This document shows positions 17,741-24,752 of a stretch of DNA of 64,000 bases, piece by piece. The DNA lies in contig CAWJLO010000019.1 in assembly GCA_963843685.1 (NCBI GenBank), positions 98,046-162,045 of the forward strand, read 5' to 3'. Position 1 is the first letter of the stretch, and every line of letters begins with the position of its first letter. Under the pieces are notes generated by a model. It was not told where the DNA came from and ran no database searches. It was given only the letters and a program-made list of their open reading frames with translations. Position numbers and translations under genes: made by a program. The stretch is from DASQHL01 sp963843685. Its GTDB lineage: Bacteria > Chloroflexota > Dehalococcoidia > DSTF01 > JACRBR01.

Positions 17741-18241
17741 CTACCCGGCCAGGCTCGCCGCCAGCTTGTCGAACGACTCGTTCCAGCCCTGCCCCGCCAT
17801 CTCGCTCATGTCGCCCACCGGGAACCCCTCGTGCCGCAGCGTCATCTTCGTCTTGCCGCCATCGTCCTCGAGCGTCACCGTCACTCGCTGCTCCAGCGGC
17901 ATCTCCCCCGGCAACCCGTAGTAGGTCGCCGGCACGACGTTCCCCGCCTCGTCCGAGAAGCTGTCCGTATACACCAGCCGCTCCGGCGGCACGACCTCCA
18001 GGAACGTCCCCGTCGTGTAGTTCCGTCGCCCGTCCGGCCACTGCATGCACCACAGGTACGTCCCGCCCACGCGCACGTCCATCTCGCACGCCGGCGATGT
18101 GAACATCTTCGGCCCCCACCACTTCATGAACCGCTCCGGCTCCGTCCACGCCTTCCACACCAGCTCACGCGGCGCGTCGAACACCCGCGTGATCACCAGG
18201 TCCCGCGTCTTCGCGTCCGCGGAGGTTCCTTGTTCTGACAT
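17741..18241 (-). CDS. SRPBCC domain protein (AHSA1 family)
   Basis: A 166-residue AHSA1-type domain. The ATG at 18241 has AGGAG upstream. A much longer open frame continues upstream but is only a shadow of the RibD_C gene. Motifs are LVITRVFDAPRELVWKAWTEPERFMKWWGPK, CEMDVRVGGTYLWCMQWPDG and EVVPPERLVYTDSFSDEAGN, then the C-terminal helix GWNESFDKLAASLAG. It is similar to its three neighbours at 17207, 18822 and 19343, which points to local duplication. A ligand-binding role is inferred. Confidence 0.9.
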   Translation of the reverse strand: MSEQGTSADAKTRDLVITRVFDAPRELVWKAWTEPERFMKWWGPKMFTSPACEMDVRVGGTYLWCMQWPDGRRNYTTGTFLEVVPPERLVYTDSFSDEAGNVVPATYYGLPGEMPLEQRVTVTLEDDGGKTKMTLRHEGFPVGDMSEMAGQGWNESFDKLAASLAG

Positions 18242-18285
18242 CTCGAGTCTCCTCGTTCCCGCTTCTCGCATCTTGCTTCCCGCTT

Positions 18286-18825
18286 CTACCGTCCAGGCCG
18301 ATAGCACAGCAGTACGTTGCCGGAGTCGAACGCCCGCGAGCTCACCAGCGTCAGCGGCGCCCGCTCCACGTCCTTGAACAGCGGCTGTCCCGCGCCGAGC
18401 AACACCGGGTTCACGAAGATCCGGTACTCGTCGATCAGCCCCTCGCGTATCAGCGACGACGCCAGGTCCGAGCTCCCGATCAGCGCGATCTCCTTCCCGG
18501 GCTCCGCCTTCAGCCGCGCGATCTCCTCCCGGACGTCGCCCTTCGCCAGCCGCGAGTTCTTCCACGCCACGCTCTTCAGCGTCCGAGAGAACACCAGTTT
18601 CGGCAGATCGTTCATCATCGGCGCCTCCGGCTGGTTCGACGTCGGCCAGTGCGCCGCCATCATCTCGTACGTCACCCGCCCGAACACCAACCCGTCCGTC
18701 GTTTCCTGCATGCCCGCCACGTACCGCATGAAGTCCTGGTCCACCACGTGCCAGTCCAACTCCCCCTTCGGCCCCGCCATGAAGCCGTCCAGCGACATCA
18801 TCATCTGCCAGTAGAGCTTCCTCAC
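18286..18825 (-). CDS. dihydrofolate reductase-like RibD_C family protein
   Basis: A 179-residue single-domain RibD_C/DHFR-like protein: KLYWQMMMSLDGFMAGPKGELDWH, LVFGRVTYEMMAAHWP, PKLVFSRTLKSVAWKNSRL, ALIGSSDLASSLIREGLIDEYRIFVNPVLLGAGQPLF and the last strand VLLCYRPGR. It is homologous to the 16516 gene but closer to the YyaP/YwjB type. Its ATG overlaps the stop of the upstream SRPBCC gene (ATGA), so it is translated as part of the operon. A nucleotide-dependent reductase role is inferred from the fold. Confidence 0.9.
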   Translation of the reverse strand: MRKLYWQMMMSLDGFMAGPKGELDWHVVDQDFMRYVAGMQETTDGLVFGRVTYEMMAAHWPTSNQPEAPMMNDLPKLVFSRTLKSVAWKNSRLAKGDVREEIARLKAEPGKEIALIGSSDLASSLIREGLIDEYRIFVNPVLLGAGQPLFKDVERAPLTLVSSRAFDSGNVLLCYRPGR

Positions 18826-19331
18826 CGCGATCCTCCATCCGCCCCAGCGGCCATCGTCGCCAGCAGTTCCTCCAGCCGGTCGAACCCTTCGCCCGCGCCG
18901 GACTCCATGTCGGTCGCCAGCATCCCGTCCCGGTCCTCCTGCGACGCGTACACCGCCGTGATCGTCATCGCCGTGCCGCCGCCACGCTCCTCGAGCACCA
19001 TCGTCTCCGTCGAGACGTGCCCCGGCATCCCCTCATACTCGAACGTCCAGGTGATCCGCTCCGGCTCGACGATCTCCAGGTACGTCCCCCGGAAGCCGTG
19101 CTCCACGCCGTCCGCCCCCCGCTGCACGAACCGCCACGCCCCGCCGGCACGGAAGTCCATCTCCGCCACGACCATCTCGTATCGCGCCGGTCCCCACCAC
19201 TGCCGCATGTGCTCCACCTTGCTGTGCGCCTCGAACACCAGCTCCCGCGGCGCGTCGAACGCCCGCCTCAGCACGATCTCCCGCTCACCGGCCGCCGTCA
19301 CCACCAGCTTGTGCTTGCTACCCGTCGCCAT
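18822..19331 (-). CDS. SRPBCC domain protein (AHSA1 family)
   Basis: A 169-residue AHSA1-type domain starting MATGSKHKLVVTAAGE after AAGGAG. Motifs are IVLRRAFDAPRELVFEAHSKVEHMRQWWGPARY, AEMDFRAGGAWRFVQRGADG, LEIVEPERITWTFEYEGMPGH and the terminal helix FDRLEELLATM. The Phe/Trp-rich pocket residues typical of the family are kept. It overlaps the next gene by four bases (ATGA). It is the second of four SRPBCC paralogues in the cluster. Confidence 0.9.
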   Translation of the reverse strand: MATGSKHKLVVTAAGEREIVLRRAFDAPRELVFEAHSKVEHMRQWWGPARYEMVVAEMDFRAGGAWRFVQRGADGVEHGFRGTYLEIVEPERITWTFEYEGMPGHVSTETMVLEERGGGTAMTITAVYASQEDRDGMLATDMESGAGEGFDRLEELLATMAAGADGGSR

Positions 19332-19342
19332 CGCCCCGCTCC

Positions 19343-19867
19343 TTACGCCCGCGCCGTCGCCAGGAACTCGTCCAGGCAGTCCAGCGTCGAGTTCATCCCC
19401 TGCTCGACGCCGTACGACATGATCTGGTCGCGGTGCTCCTTCGAGGCGAAGAGCGTCCGCCCCGTCATCAGGGTCTTCCCGCCCGCGTCCTCGAACGTGA
19501 ACGTCATCACCATCGGCTCTGACAGCTCGTTCCCGTCCGCGTCGGAGAACACGTCGACGTACACCAGCCGCTCCACCGGCACGATCTCCCGGTACGTCGC
19601 CTTCCCCCACGACTCCTGCCCCTCCTCCGACCGGAAGCAGTAGTGCCAGACCCCGCCCGGCCGCAGGTCGACGGTGCAGTGCGTCGTCGTCCAGCCTTGC
19701 GGCCCCCACCACCGACTCAGCGAATCCGCCTCGGTCCACGCCCCAAACACCACCTCGCGCGGCGCATCGAACATCCGCGACATCTCCAACTCGCGGTCGC
19801 CGATCATCGTGAACTTCGCGTACTGCCCCGGCTTCATCGCTGCCTCCGTGTGAATCGTCATAGCCAT
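19343..19867 (-). CDS. SRPBCC domain protein (AHSA1 family)
   Basis: A 174-residue AHSA1-type domain. The ATG at 19867 follows AGGAGCGGAGT. An open frame extends further upstream but has no family content. Motifs are ELEMSRMFDAPREVVFGAWTEADSLSRWWGPQGW, CTVDLRPGGVWHYCFRSEEG, REIVPVERLVYVDVFSDADGN and EQGMNSTLDCLDEFLATA. It is the first SRPBCC gene after arsR and doxX. Proteins of this kind often sit next to ArsR regulators of the same subfamily, as here. Confidence 0.9.
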   Translation of the reverse strand: MAMTIHTEAAMKPGQYAKFTMIGDRELEMSRMFDAPREVVFGAWTEADSLSRWWGPQGWTTTHCTVDLRPGGVWHYCFRSEEGQESWGKATYREIVPVERLVYVDVFSDADGNELSEPMVMTFTFEDAGGKTLMTGRTLFASKEHRDQIMSYGVEQGMNSTLDCLDEFLATARA

Positions 19868-19943
19868 ACTCCGCTCCTTCACCCGCCTCCGGGCGATTTG
19901 ACTGCGTCCTCCGTCAGATCGAGATCCCCGGCCCGCCGTGCGC

Positions 19944-20375
19944 TTACGCTTCGACGAACCACGCGCGGCGGTTGTAGGCCACTGACGCCGCGATGACGCC
20001 CACAATGAACGGGAACACCGCCGCTGCCACGCCCATCGTCGCGATCGTGATCGATGTCGCGCCGATCATGATGATCACGAGCCCGCTCGCCGCCAGCGGC
20101 GTCAGGCCGCGGTGGAACCGCAGCAGCCCAGGCCCGATCAGACCGATCGCCCCCAACACCTCGCACGCGCCGATGAAGCGCAGGAACGCGATCGGCAGGT
20201 CGATGTCCTTCGTCATGGCATCCGCCGACATCACGAACTTCATCGACCCGGCAAAGAGAAACACCGCCGCCAGCAACCCCTGCGCGATCCAGGGCGCCGC
20301 CGTCTTGAGCATGCCGTTGCCCGCTGTTGCCTCGGAGTTCGTTCGTCCTCGTGTTCCAATCGTGATGACAGTCAT
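19944..20375 (-). CDS. DoxX-like membrane protein
   Basis: A 143-residue four-helix membrane protein of the DoxX/DoxX-like family: APWIAQGLLAAVFLFAGSMKFV, LPIAFLRFIGACEVLGAIGLIGPGLL, LTPLAASGLVIIMIGATSITI and FPFIVGVIAASVAYNRR. The helix-1 GxxKF and the GxxExxGAxGL turns are typical. Members are linked to redox or thiosulfate-quinone chemistry in some species, but most are uncharacterised. Its ATG overlaps the arsR stop (ATGA), so it is the second gene of the operon. Confidence 0.88.
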   Translation of the reverse strand: MTVITIGTRGRTNSEATAGNGMLKTAAPWIAQGLLAAVFLFAGSMKFVMSADAMTKDIDLPIAFLRFIGACEVLGAIGLIGPGLLRFHRGLTPLAASGLVIIMIGATSITIATMGVAAAVFPFIVGVIAASVAYNRRAWFVEA

Positions 20376-20743
20376 GGTCGCTCTTCTCCTGTGTCCTTCT
20401 TCCCCTGCAACTCCCGCAGGTACTCATCCAGCCGGTCGAAGCTCTCTTCCCAGAACTTCCGGTAATCTCCCACCCAGTCCGCCACCTCCTTCAGCCGCTC
20501 CGCCTTCAGCCGGCACGGCCGCCACTGCGCCTCGCGCCCCTGCTCGATCAACCCCGCCCGCTGCAGCACCTTCAGGTGCTTGGAAACCGCCGGCAGGCTC
20601 ATCTCGAACGGCTCCGCCAGCTCCGTCACCGAGGTCTCCCCCCGAGAGAGCCGCGCTAGGATCGCCCGCCGTGTCGGGTCCGCCAGCGCCGCAAACGTCC
20701 TGTCCAGGTGCTCGGAGCTAGTAGCCGTCTCGATCTCCTTCAT
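20372..20743 (-). CDS. ArsR family transcriptional regulator
   Basis: A 123-residue winged-helix regulator: DRTFAALADPTRRAILARLSRGETSVTELAEPF, the recognition helix MSLPAVSKHLKVLQRAGLIEQ, the wing REAQWRPCRLKAERLKEV and a tail YRKFWEESFDRLDEYLRELQ. This is the metal-independent ArsR subfamily that lies beside SRPBCC/AHSA1 genes, and no CXC metal site is present. It heads the operon and probably represses it from the palindrome 5-28 bases upstream of its start. Confidence 0.92.
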   Translation of the reverse strand: MKEIETATSSEHLDRTFAALADPTRRAILARLSRGETSVTELAEPFEMSLPAVSKHLKVLQRAGLIEQGREAQWRPCRLKAERLKEVADWVGDYRKFWEESFDRLDEYLRELQGKKDTGEERP

Positions 20744-20747
20744 TCAA

Positions 20748-20771
20748 CCGTTCAGTTAATTAACTCACCGG
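20748..20771. promoter_or_regulatory. 24-bp imperfect palindrome, candidate ArsR operator
   Basis: The half-sites CCGTTCAGTTAA and TTAACTCACCGG match as reverse complements at 10 of 12 positions around the perfect 12-bp core AGTTAATTAACT (20754-20765). It lies directly upstream of the arsR ATG (20743) in an AT-rich spot in otherwise GC-rich DNA. This position and symmetry suit autoregulation by the dimeric ArsR protein. Confidence 0.6.
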
Positions 20772-20924
20772 TAAATTACACCCTCTGGCGAACGCTGTCA
20801 ACCCCTCCACGAGCCCAATTTTCCGCGGAGTCTCAGACTCGAACGGGAGGATCTCTGCGCGAAGGCGCCCGGACGGATGCTCTCAAGCTATGATGCGCCG
20901 AAACCCCGCCCGTCGGAGGTCGAC

Positions 20925-22079
20925 ATGACGACAGCAACCCGAGACATGCAGGCGCTCGCCCGCGAGCTCCGCCCCCGCATCGAGAGCCACAGCGCCGAAT
21001 CCGAGCGCCTCGGCCGCCTCCCTGAGGCCCTCGTCACCCTGCTCGGACAGAACGGCTTCTTCGACCTCCTCCGCCCGGTCGACTACGGCGGCCTCCAGCT
21101 CGATCTCGCGACCGCCTTTCGCGCCGCCGAGGAGATCGCCGTCGCCGACGGCTCCGCCGGCTGGTGCGCCATCATCGGCAACGGCGGCGGCCCCGCCCGC
21201 CAGATGCCCGCCGAAAGCGCCCGCGAGATCTACCGCCCCGGCGTGCCCCTCGCCGGCGTCCTCTCCCCGTCCGGCCGCCTTGTCCCCGTCGACGGCGGCT
21301 ACCGCGTCACCGGCCGCTGGGGCTACGCCAGTGGCTGCCATCACGCCGCCTGGATCGCACTCGGCGGCATCGTCATGGACGGCGCCGCCCCGCGCATGAC
21401 CAACGGAATGCCCGAATTCCGCGTCGCCTACGCCCGCCCCACCGATGTCCAGATCCTCGACACCTGGCACGTCGCCGGGCTGCGCGGCACCGGCAGCAAC
21501 GACGTCGTCGCCGAGGACGTCTTCGTCCCAGCCGCGCGCACCGTCGCGCCCGTCAGCGATCCCGTCGTCCTCACCGCGCCCGTCTTCGCCATCCCGACAT
21601 TCACCGTCTTCAGCGTCACCCTCGTTCCCGTGTCGCTCGGCATCGCCCGCCGCGCCATCGAGGAGGTCGTCGCCCTCGCGCAGGGCAAGGTGCCGATGGC
21701 CAGTCCGACGACGCTACGCGAAAAGCCGATCGCCCAGTACGAGCTCGGTCGCGCCCAGGGCCTGCAGCAGGCCGCCAGCGCCCTCCTCTACAACACCGTC
21801 GATGAACTCACCGCGACCGTCGAGCGCGGCGATGAGGTGCCGCTGTCGCTCAAGGGCCGCGTCCGCCTCGCGGGCACGTTCGCCACCGACGCATGCGCGC
21901 AAGCCGTCGAGATCTGCTACCGCCTCGGCGGCGGCACCGCCAACTACGAGACGAGCGTGCTCCAGCGCTGCATGCGCGACATGCACGCCATCACCCAGCA
22001 CTTCATCGTCGCGTCATCGAACTACGAGGTCGTCGGCCGCATCCTCTTCGGCCTCGATCCCGGCACCCCCGTCATCTGA
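20925..22079 (+). CDS. acyl-CoA dehydrogenase-like flavoprotein (group D monooxygenase type)
   Basis: A 384-residue flavoprotein. The ATG at 20925 has GGAGG upstream. N-terminal helices lead to FFDLLRPVDYGGLQLDL and GSAGWCAIIGNGG. The middle domain is YRVTGRWGYASGCHHAAWIALGG with RGTGSNDVVAEDVFVPAARTV, and the C-terminal helical domain follows. The WGYASGC and RGTGSNDV patterns match HsaA/HpaB-like oxygenases and DszC relatives more than true acyl-CoA dehydrogenases. These use reduced flavin from a reductase. The flavin reductase gene at 5333 is a possible but distant partner. Substrate is unknown. Confidence 0.85.
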   Translation: MTTATRDMQALARELRPRIESHSAESERLGRLPEALVTLLGQNGFFDLLRPVDYGGLQLDLATAFRAAEEIAVADGSAGWCAIIGNGGGPARQMPAESAREIYRPGVPLAGVLSPSGRLVPVDGGYRVTGRWGYASGCHHAAWIALGGIVMDGAAPRMTNGMPEFRVAYARPTDVQILDTWHVAGLRGTGSNDVVAEDVFVPAARTVAPVSDPVVLTAPVFAIPTFTVFSVTLVPVSLGIARRAIEEVVALAQGKVPMASPTTLREKPIAQYELGRAQGLQQAASALLYNTVDELTATVERGDEVPLSLKGRVRLAGTFATDACAQAVEICYRLGGGTANYETSVLQRCMRDMHAITQHFIVASSNYEVVGRILFGLDPGTPVI

Positions 22080-22095
22080 GAGCAGTTCTAGAGAG

Positions 22096-22350
22096 TCAGT
22101 CCGAAACAGCGGGCGCGCACACCGCAACGCGCCCCTCGGCAACCAGAAACGCCCGGCCCGCGGCCGTCACATCCACCATCAGCCCAGCGCCGTCCCGCTG
22201 CACCCGCACCACGAACCCGTGGTCGCAGGCGTCCTCCCAGATCGTCAGTCGCGGACACGACGTCCGCCACGCATCCATCACGTCCGCGTACGCCCGCGGC
22301 CGCTCCGCCACCCACTCCACCAGGTCCAGCACCAGCGCCTTGTTCTCCAT
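22096..22350 (-). CDS. conserved small protein, probable winged-helix
   Basis: An 84-residue protein starting MENKALVLDLVEWVAERPRAYADVMDAWRTSCPRLTIWEDACDHGFV. The pattern (helix, PYADVMDAWRTSCPRL, WEDA-D-GFV, then VTAAGRAFL) is a small widespread family in Actinobacteria and Proteobacteria of unknown function, and the layout suggests a short winged helix. An in-frame upstream extension to 22467 reads as non-coding. The gene is convergent with the acyl-CoA-dehydrogenase-like gene. Confidence 0.7.
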   Translation of the reverse strand: MENKALVLDLVEWVAERPRAYADVMDAWRTSCPRLTIWEDACDHGFVVRVQRDGAGLMVDVTAAGRAFLVAEGRVAVCAPAVSD

Positions 22351-22454
22351 CACGCCCCAGCCTATCGGCGCCTCGCCGCCCCAAGACCAGCGAGCCGCGA
22401 CGGCGCCGCACACGAAACACCCCCGCAACACCCACCGACTACACTGATCCGGCC

Positions 22455-22994
22455 ATGACCGCCGCACCCGACCCCATCGCCGCCACGGAAGTCACCGTCC
22501 GCCCCGCCCGCGACTCCGACCTCCCTCGCCTCACCGACATCTACAATCACTACGTCGTCGACACCGCCATCACCTTCGATCTCGACCCCTTCACCATCGA
22601 CCAGCGCCGCGAATGGTTCGACCGCTACGCCGAGACCGGCCGCCACCGCCTCCTCGTCGCCGAGCGCGACGGCCAGGTGTTGGCCTACGCCAGCTCCAGC
22701 CCTTTCCACGCCCGCCACGCCTACGACACCACCGTCGAGATGACCGTCCTCTGCGCCCCGGAGGCCGTCGGCCAGCGCATCGGCCAGCGCCTCTACGAAG
22801 CGCTCTTGCCCATGCTCGCCCGCGAGGACGTCCACCGCGCCATCGCCGCCATCACGCTCCCCAACCGCGGCTCCTGCGAGCTCCACGAACGCTTCGGCTT
22901 CACCCGCGCCGCCACCCTCACAGAGGTCGGCCGCAAGTTCGACCGCTACTGGGACGTCGCCTGGTACATCCGCGACATGACGCAGGAGCGCTGA
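22455..22994 (+). CDS. GNAT N-acetyltransferase (phosphinothricin/methionine-sulfoximine type)
   Basis: A 179-residue GNAT domain: VTVRPARDSDLPRLTDIYNHYVVDTAITFDLDPFTI, the central strands LLVAERDGQVLAYASSSPFHARHAYDTTVEMTV, the acetyl-CoA loop AVGQRIGQRLYEALLP and the terminal LHERFGFTRAATLTEVGRKFDRYWDVAWY. This is the Pat/MnaT subfamily that acetylates phosphinothricin, methionine sulfoximine or related amino acids. It lies directly upstream of a second, very similar gene. Confidence 0.9.
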   Translation: MTAAPDPIAATEVTVRPARDSDLPRLTDIYNHYVVDTAITFDLDPFTIDQRREWFDRYAETGRHRLLVAERDGQVLAYASSSPFHARHAYDTTVEMTVLCAPEAVGQRIGQRLYEALLPMLAREDVHRAIAAITLPNRGSCELHERFGFTRAATLTEVGRKFDRYWDVAWYIRDMTQER

Positions 22995-22996
22995 TC

Positions 22997-23538
22997 GTGG
23001 ACCAGCCCGGCAGCCGCGCGACGCTTCCCGTCACCATCCGCCCCGCCCGCGAGTCCGACCTCCCGCGCCTCACCGACATCTACAACTACTACGTCCTCAA
23101 CACGCCCATCACCTTCGACCTCGATCCCGTCACCGTCGAACAGCGCCGCGGCTGGCTGTCGCACTTCCACGGACTCGGGCCCCCACCGACTCCTCGTCGC
23201 TGATGACGCCGGCCTCGTCGTGGGCTACGCCGGCTCCCACCAGTTCCGCGACCGCAAGGCCTACGACACCACGGTCGAGACGACCATCTATCTCGCGCAC
23301 GAGCACACCGGCCGCGGCATCGGCGTCGTGCTCTACGCCGCCCTCTTCGATCTCCTCCGCGGCCAGGATCTCCGCGCCGCCATCGCCGGCATCACGCTCC
23401 CCAACGAGGCCTCGGTTGGCCTGCACGAGCGCTTCGGCTTCACGCCGGTGGGCGTCATGCACCAGGTCGGCCGCAAGTTCGGCCAGTACTGGGACGTCGG
23501 CTTCTACGAGAAGGAGGCTGCGAAGACAGCTAACCTAA
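22997..23538 (+). pseudogene. GNAT N-acetyltransferase paralogue, frameshifted
   Basis: This is a tandem copy of the preceding GNAT. A GTG at 22997 begins two bases after the previous stop. The first part reads VTIRPARESDLPRLTDIYNYYVLNTPITFDLDPVTV. At 23177-23184 a GGGCCCCC run breaks the frame. Removing one base gives LGPHRLLVADDAGLVVGYAGSHQFRDRKAYDTTVE and the rest to GRKFGQYWDVGFYEKEA. The exact end is uncertain because the frame then runs on without a stop over the opposite gene. I take the nearby TAA at 23538, which needs a second shift. Confidence 0.7.
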
Positions 23539-24580
23539 GAGCCGTCCACCGGCACCGGCGGCGCCTTGCAGCCGCCACTTCGCCGGCTCCTTCTTTGCGC
23601 CCCAGCGAGAACACGTCCGGCAGCCCCAGCCCCAGCATCCACATCGCCGTCGCTCCGGCGACTGTGATCCAGAGGATGTTGAATACGTGCGCCGCGATAG
23701 CAAAACCGCCAGCAACGCCCGCCTCGATCCCCAGCGCCTTCAACAGCTCCGTCACCGCCACCTCGTACGGCCCGATGTTCGACGGCGCGATCGGCACCGA
23801 GCTGATCATGTTCGCCACCACCATGACGATCATCCACGCCGGCAGCGAAAGATGGATCCCGAACGATAGCCCGATCAGCGCGAACATCCCGATCTCGATC
23901 AGCCACAACGCGAACGACAGCCCGATCGCCTGCGCCCCCAGCCGCACGTTCCGAAACACCGCGAGCCCGTCGATGAAATGCGGCAGCGACTCCTCGACCG
24001 CCAGCCGCGCCCGGTCCGGCAGCCGCCGGATGTAGCTCCGCTGCGTCCAGCCCTCTTCGAACTTCAGGTGCGAAAGCGGCACGACCGCGATCAGCCCGCC
24101 CGCCACCAACCCCAGCACACCCCAGAACACGCCCGTTGGAAAACCATTGAGATCGATCAGCGCCAGCCCGATCAGCCCCAGCACTGCGAACGCGATCCCG
24201 TCCAGCAGAGATTCCGTCGCGAAAACCGTCGCTGCCAGCCGCGCCCGCTTGATCTCGTACCGCTGCGCCGGCACCTGCACCCGGATCACGTCGCCGATCC
24301 GCGCCGGCATCACGTTGTTCGCCAGGTTCGATACCAGCAAGATCCCGAAGAGCGGCATCAGCGGCAGGTCTGCGAACTCCGACATCATGACCCGCCATCG
24401 CTGCGCCACCAACAGCTTGGCGATCGCGAACAGGATCAGCGCCGGAATGATGTAGACGTAGTTGGCGTCACGCAGCGCGTGCGCCGCTCGATGCAGGTCG
24501 ATGCGCCACAGCAGCAGCGCCACCAGCCCCAGGCTGACGGCGGTGCGGACGAGCAGGCGGCGGTCGGAGAATCGCAACAT
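23504..24580 (-). CDS. lysylphosphatidylglycerol synthase TM-region/AglD-like flippase-like protein
   Basis: A 358-residue membrane protein of the UPF0104/AglD family with eight to nine helices: LLVRTAVSLGLVALLLWRID, ANYVYIIPALILFAIAKLLVAQRWRVMM, LLVSNLANNVMPARIGDVIR, FATESLLDGIAFAVLGLIGLALI and SSVPIAPSNIGPYEVAVTELLKALG. The NNVMPARIGD and PxxPSNIGPYE motifs are typical. Members are proposed to move polyprenyl-linked lipids or act as hopanoid or glycolipid transfer partners. The C-terminal 40 residues are arginine-rich and overlap the convergent GNAT end, so the true stop may be misplaced by an indel. Confidence 0.82.
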   Translation of the reverse strand: MLRFSDRRLLVRTAVSLGLVALLLWRIDLHRAAHALRDANYVYIIPALILFAIAKLLVAQRWRVMMSEFADLPLMPLFGILLVSNLANNVMPARIGDVIRVQVPAQRYEIKRARLAATVFATESLLDGIAFAVLGLIGLALIDLNGFPTGVFWGVLGLVAGGLIAVVPLSHLKFEEGWTQRSYIRRLPDRARLAVEESLPHFIDGLAVFRNVRLGAQAIGLSFALWLIEIGMFALIGLSFGIHLSLPAWMIVMVVANMISSVPIAPSNIGPYEVAVTELLKALGIEAGVAGGFAIAAHVFNILWITVAGATAMWMLGLGLPDVFSLGRKEGAGEVAAARRRRCRWTALRLAVFAASFS

Positions 24581-24671
24581 CGCTGTACAGCGCCCTCCGT
24601 TCAACGGTACCATAGTCACGCCGCGTTACGACTGCGTGAATTGCTGCCGAAAACGCCGGCTCCCCGCCCCT

Positions 24672-24700
24672 TTGCCGCTGACTTCTCGATAGTCTATAAC
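24672..24700 (+). promoter_or_regulatory. sigma70-type promoter with overlapping inverted repeat
   Basis: TTGCCG (24672-24677) and TATAAC (24695-24700) are separated by exactly 17 bases, about 50 bases upstream of the start codon at 24753. The sequence GATAGT-CTATA-ACTATC (24688-24704) forms a perfect 6-bp inverted repeat over the -10 box, a possible operator. The AT-rich island stands out in GC-rich DNA. Confidence 0.55.
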
Positions 24701-24752
24701 TATCGCAGCCATAGATAGCACGCCCACAATTGAACGCAGAAGGAGCTTCCGC

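Noticed and set aside
17741..18838. SRPBCC protein fused to an upstream domain (365-codon frame)
   Set aside because: The upstream part is the out-of-frame shadow of the RibD_C gene at 18286-18825. The ATG at 18241 with AGGAG fits the real gene.
23220..24035. Extension of the second GNAT frame far beyond its domain
   Set aside because: The C-terminal 170 residues lie antisense to the flippase-like gene and are not GNAT sequence, so the true end is near 23538.
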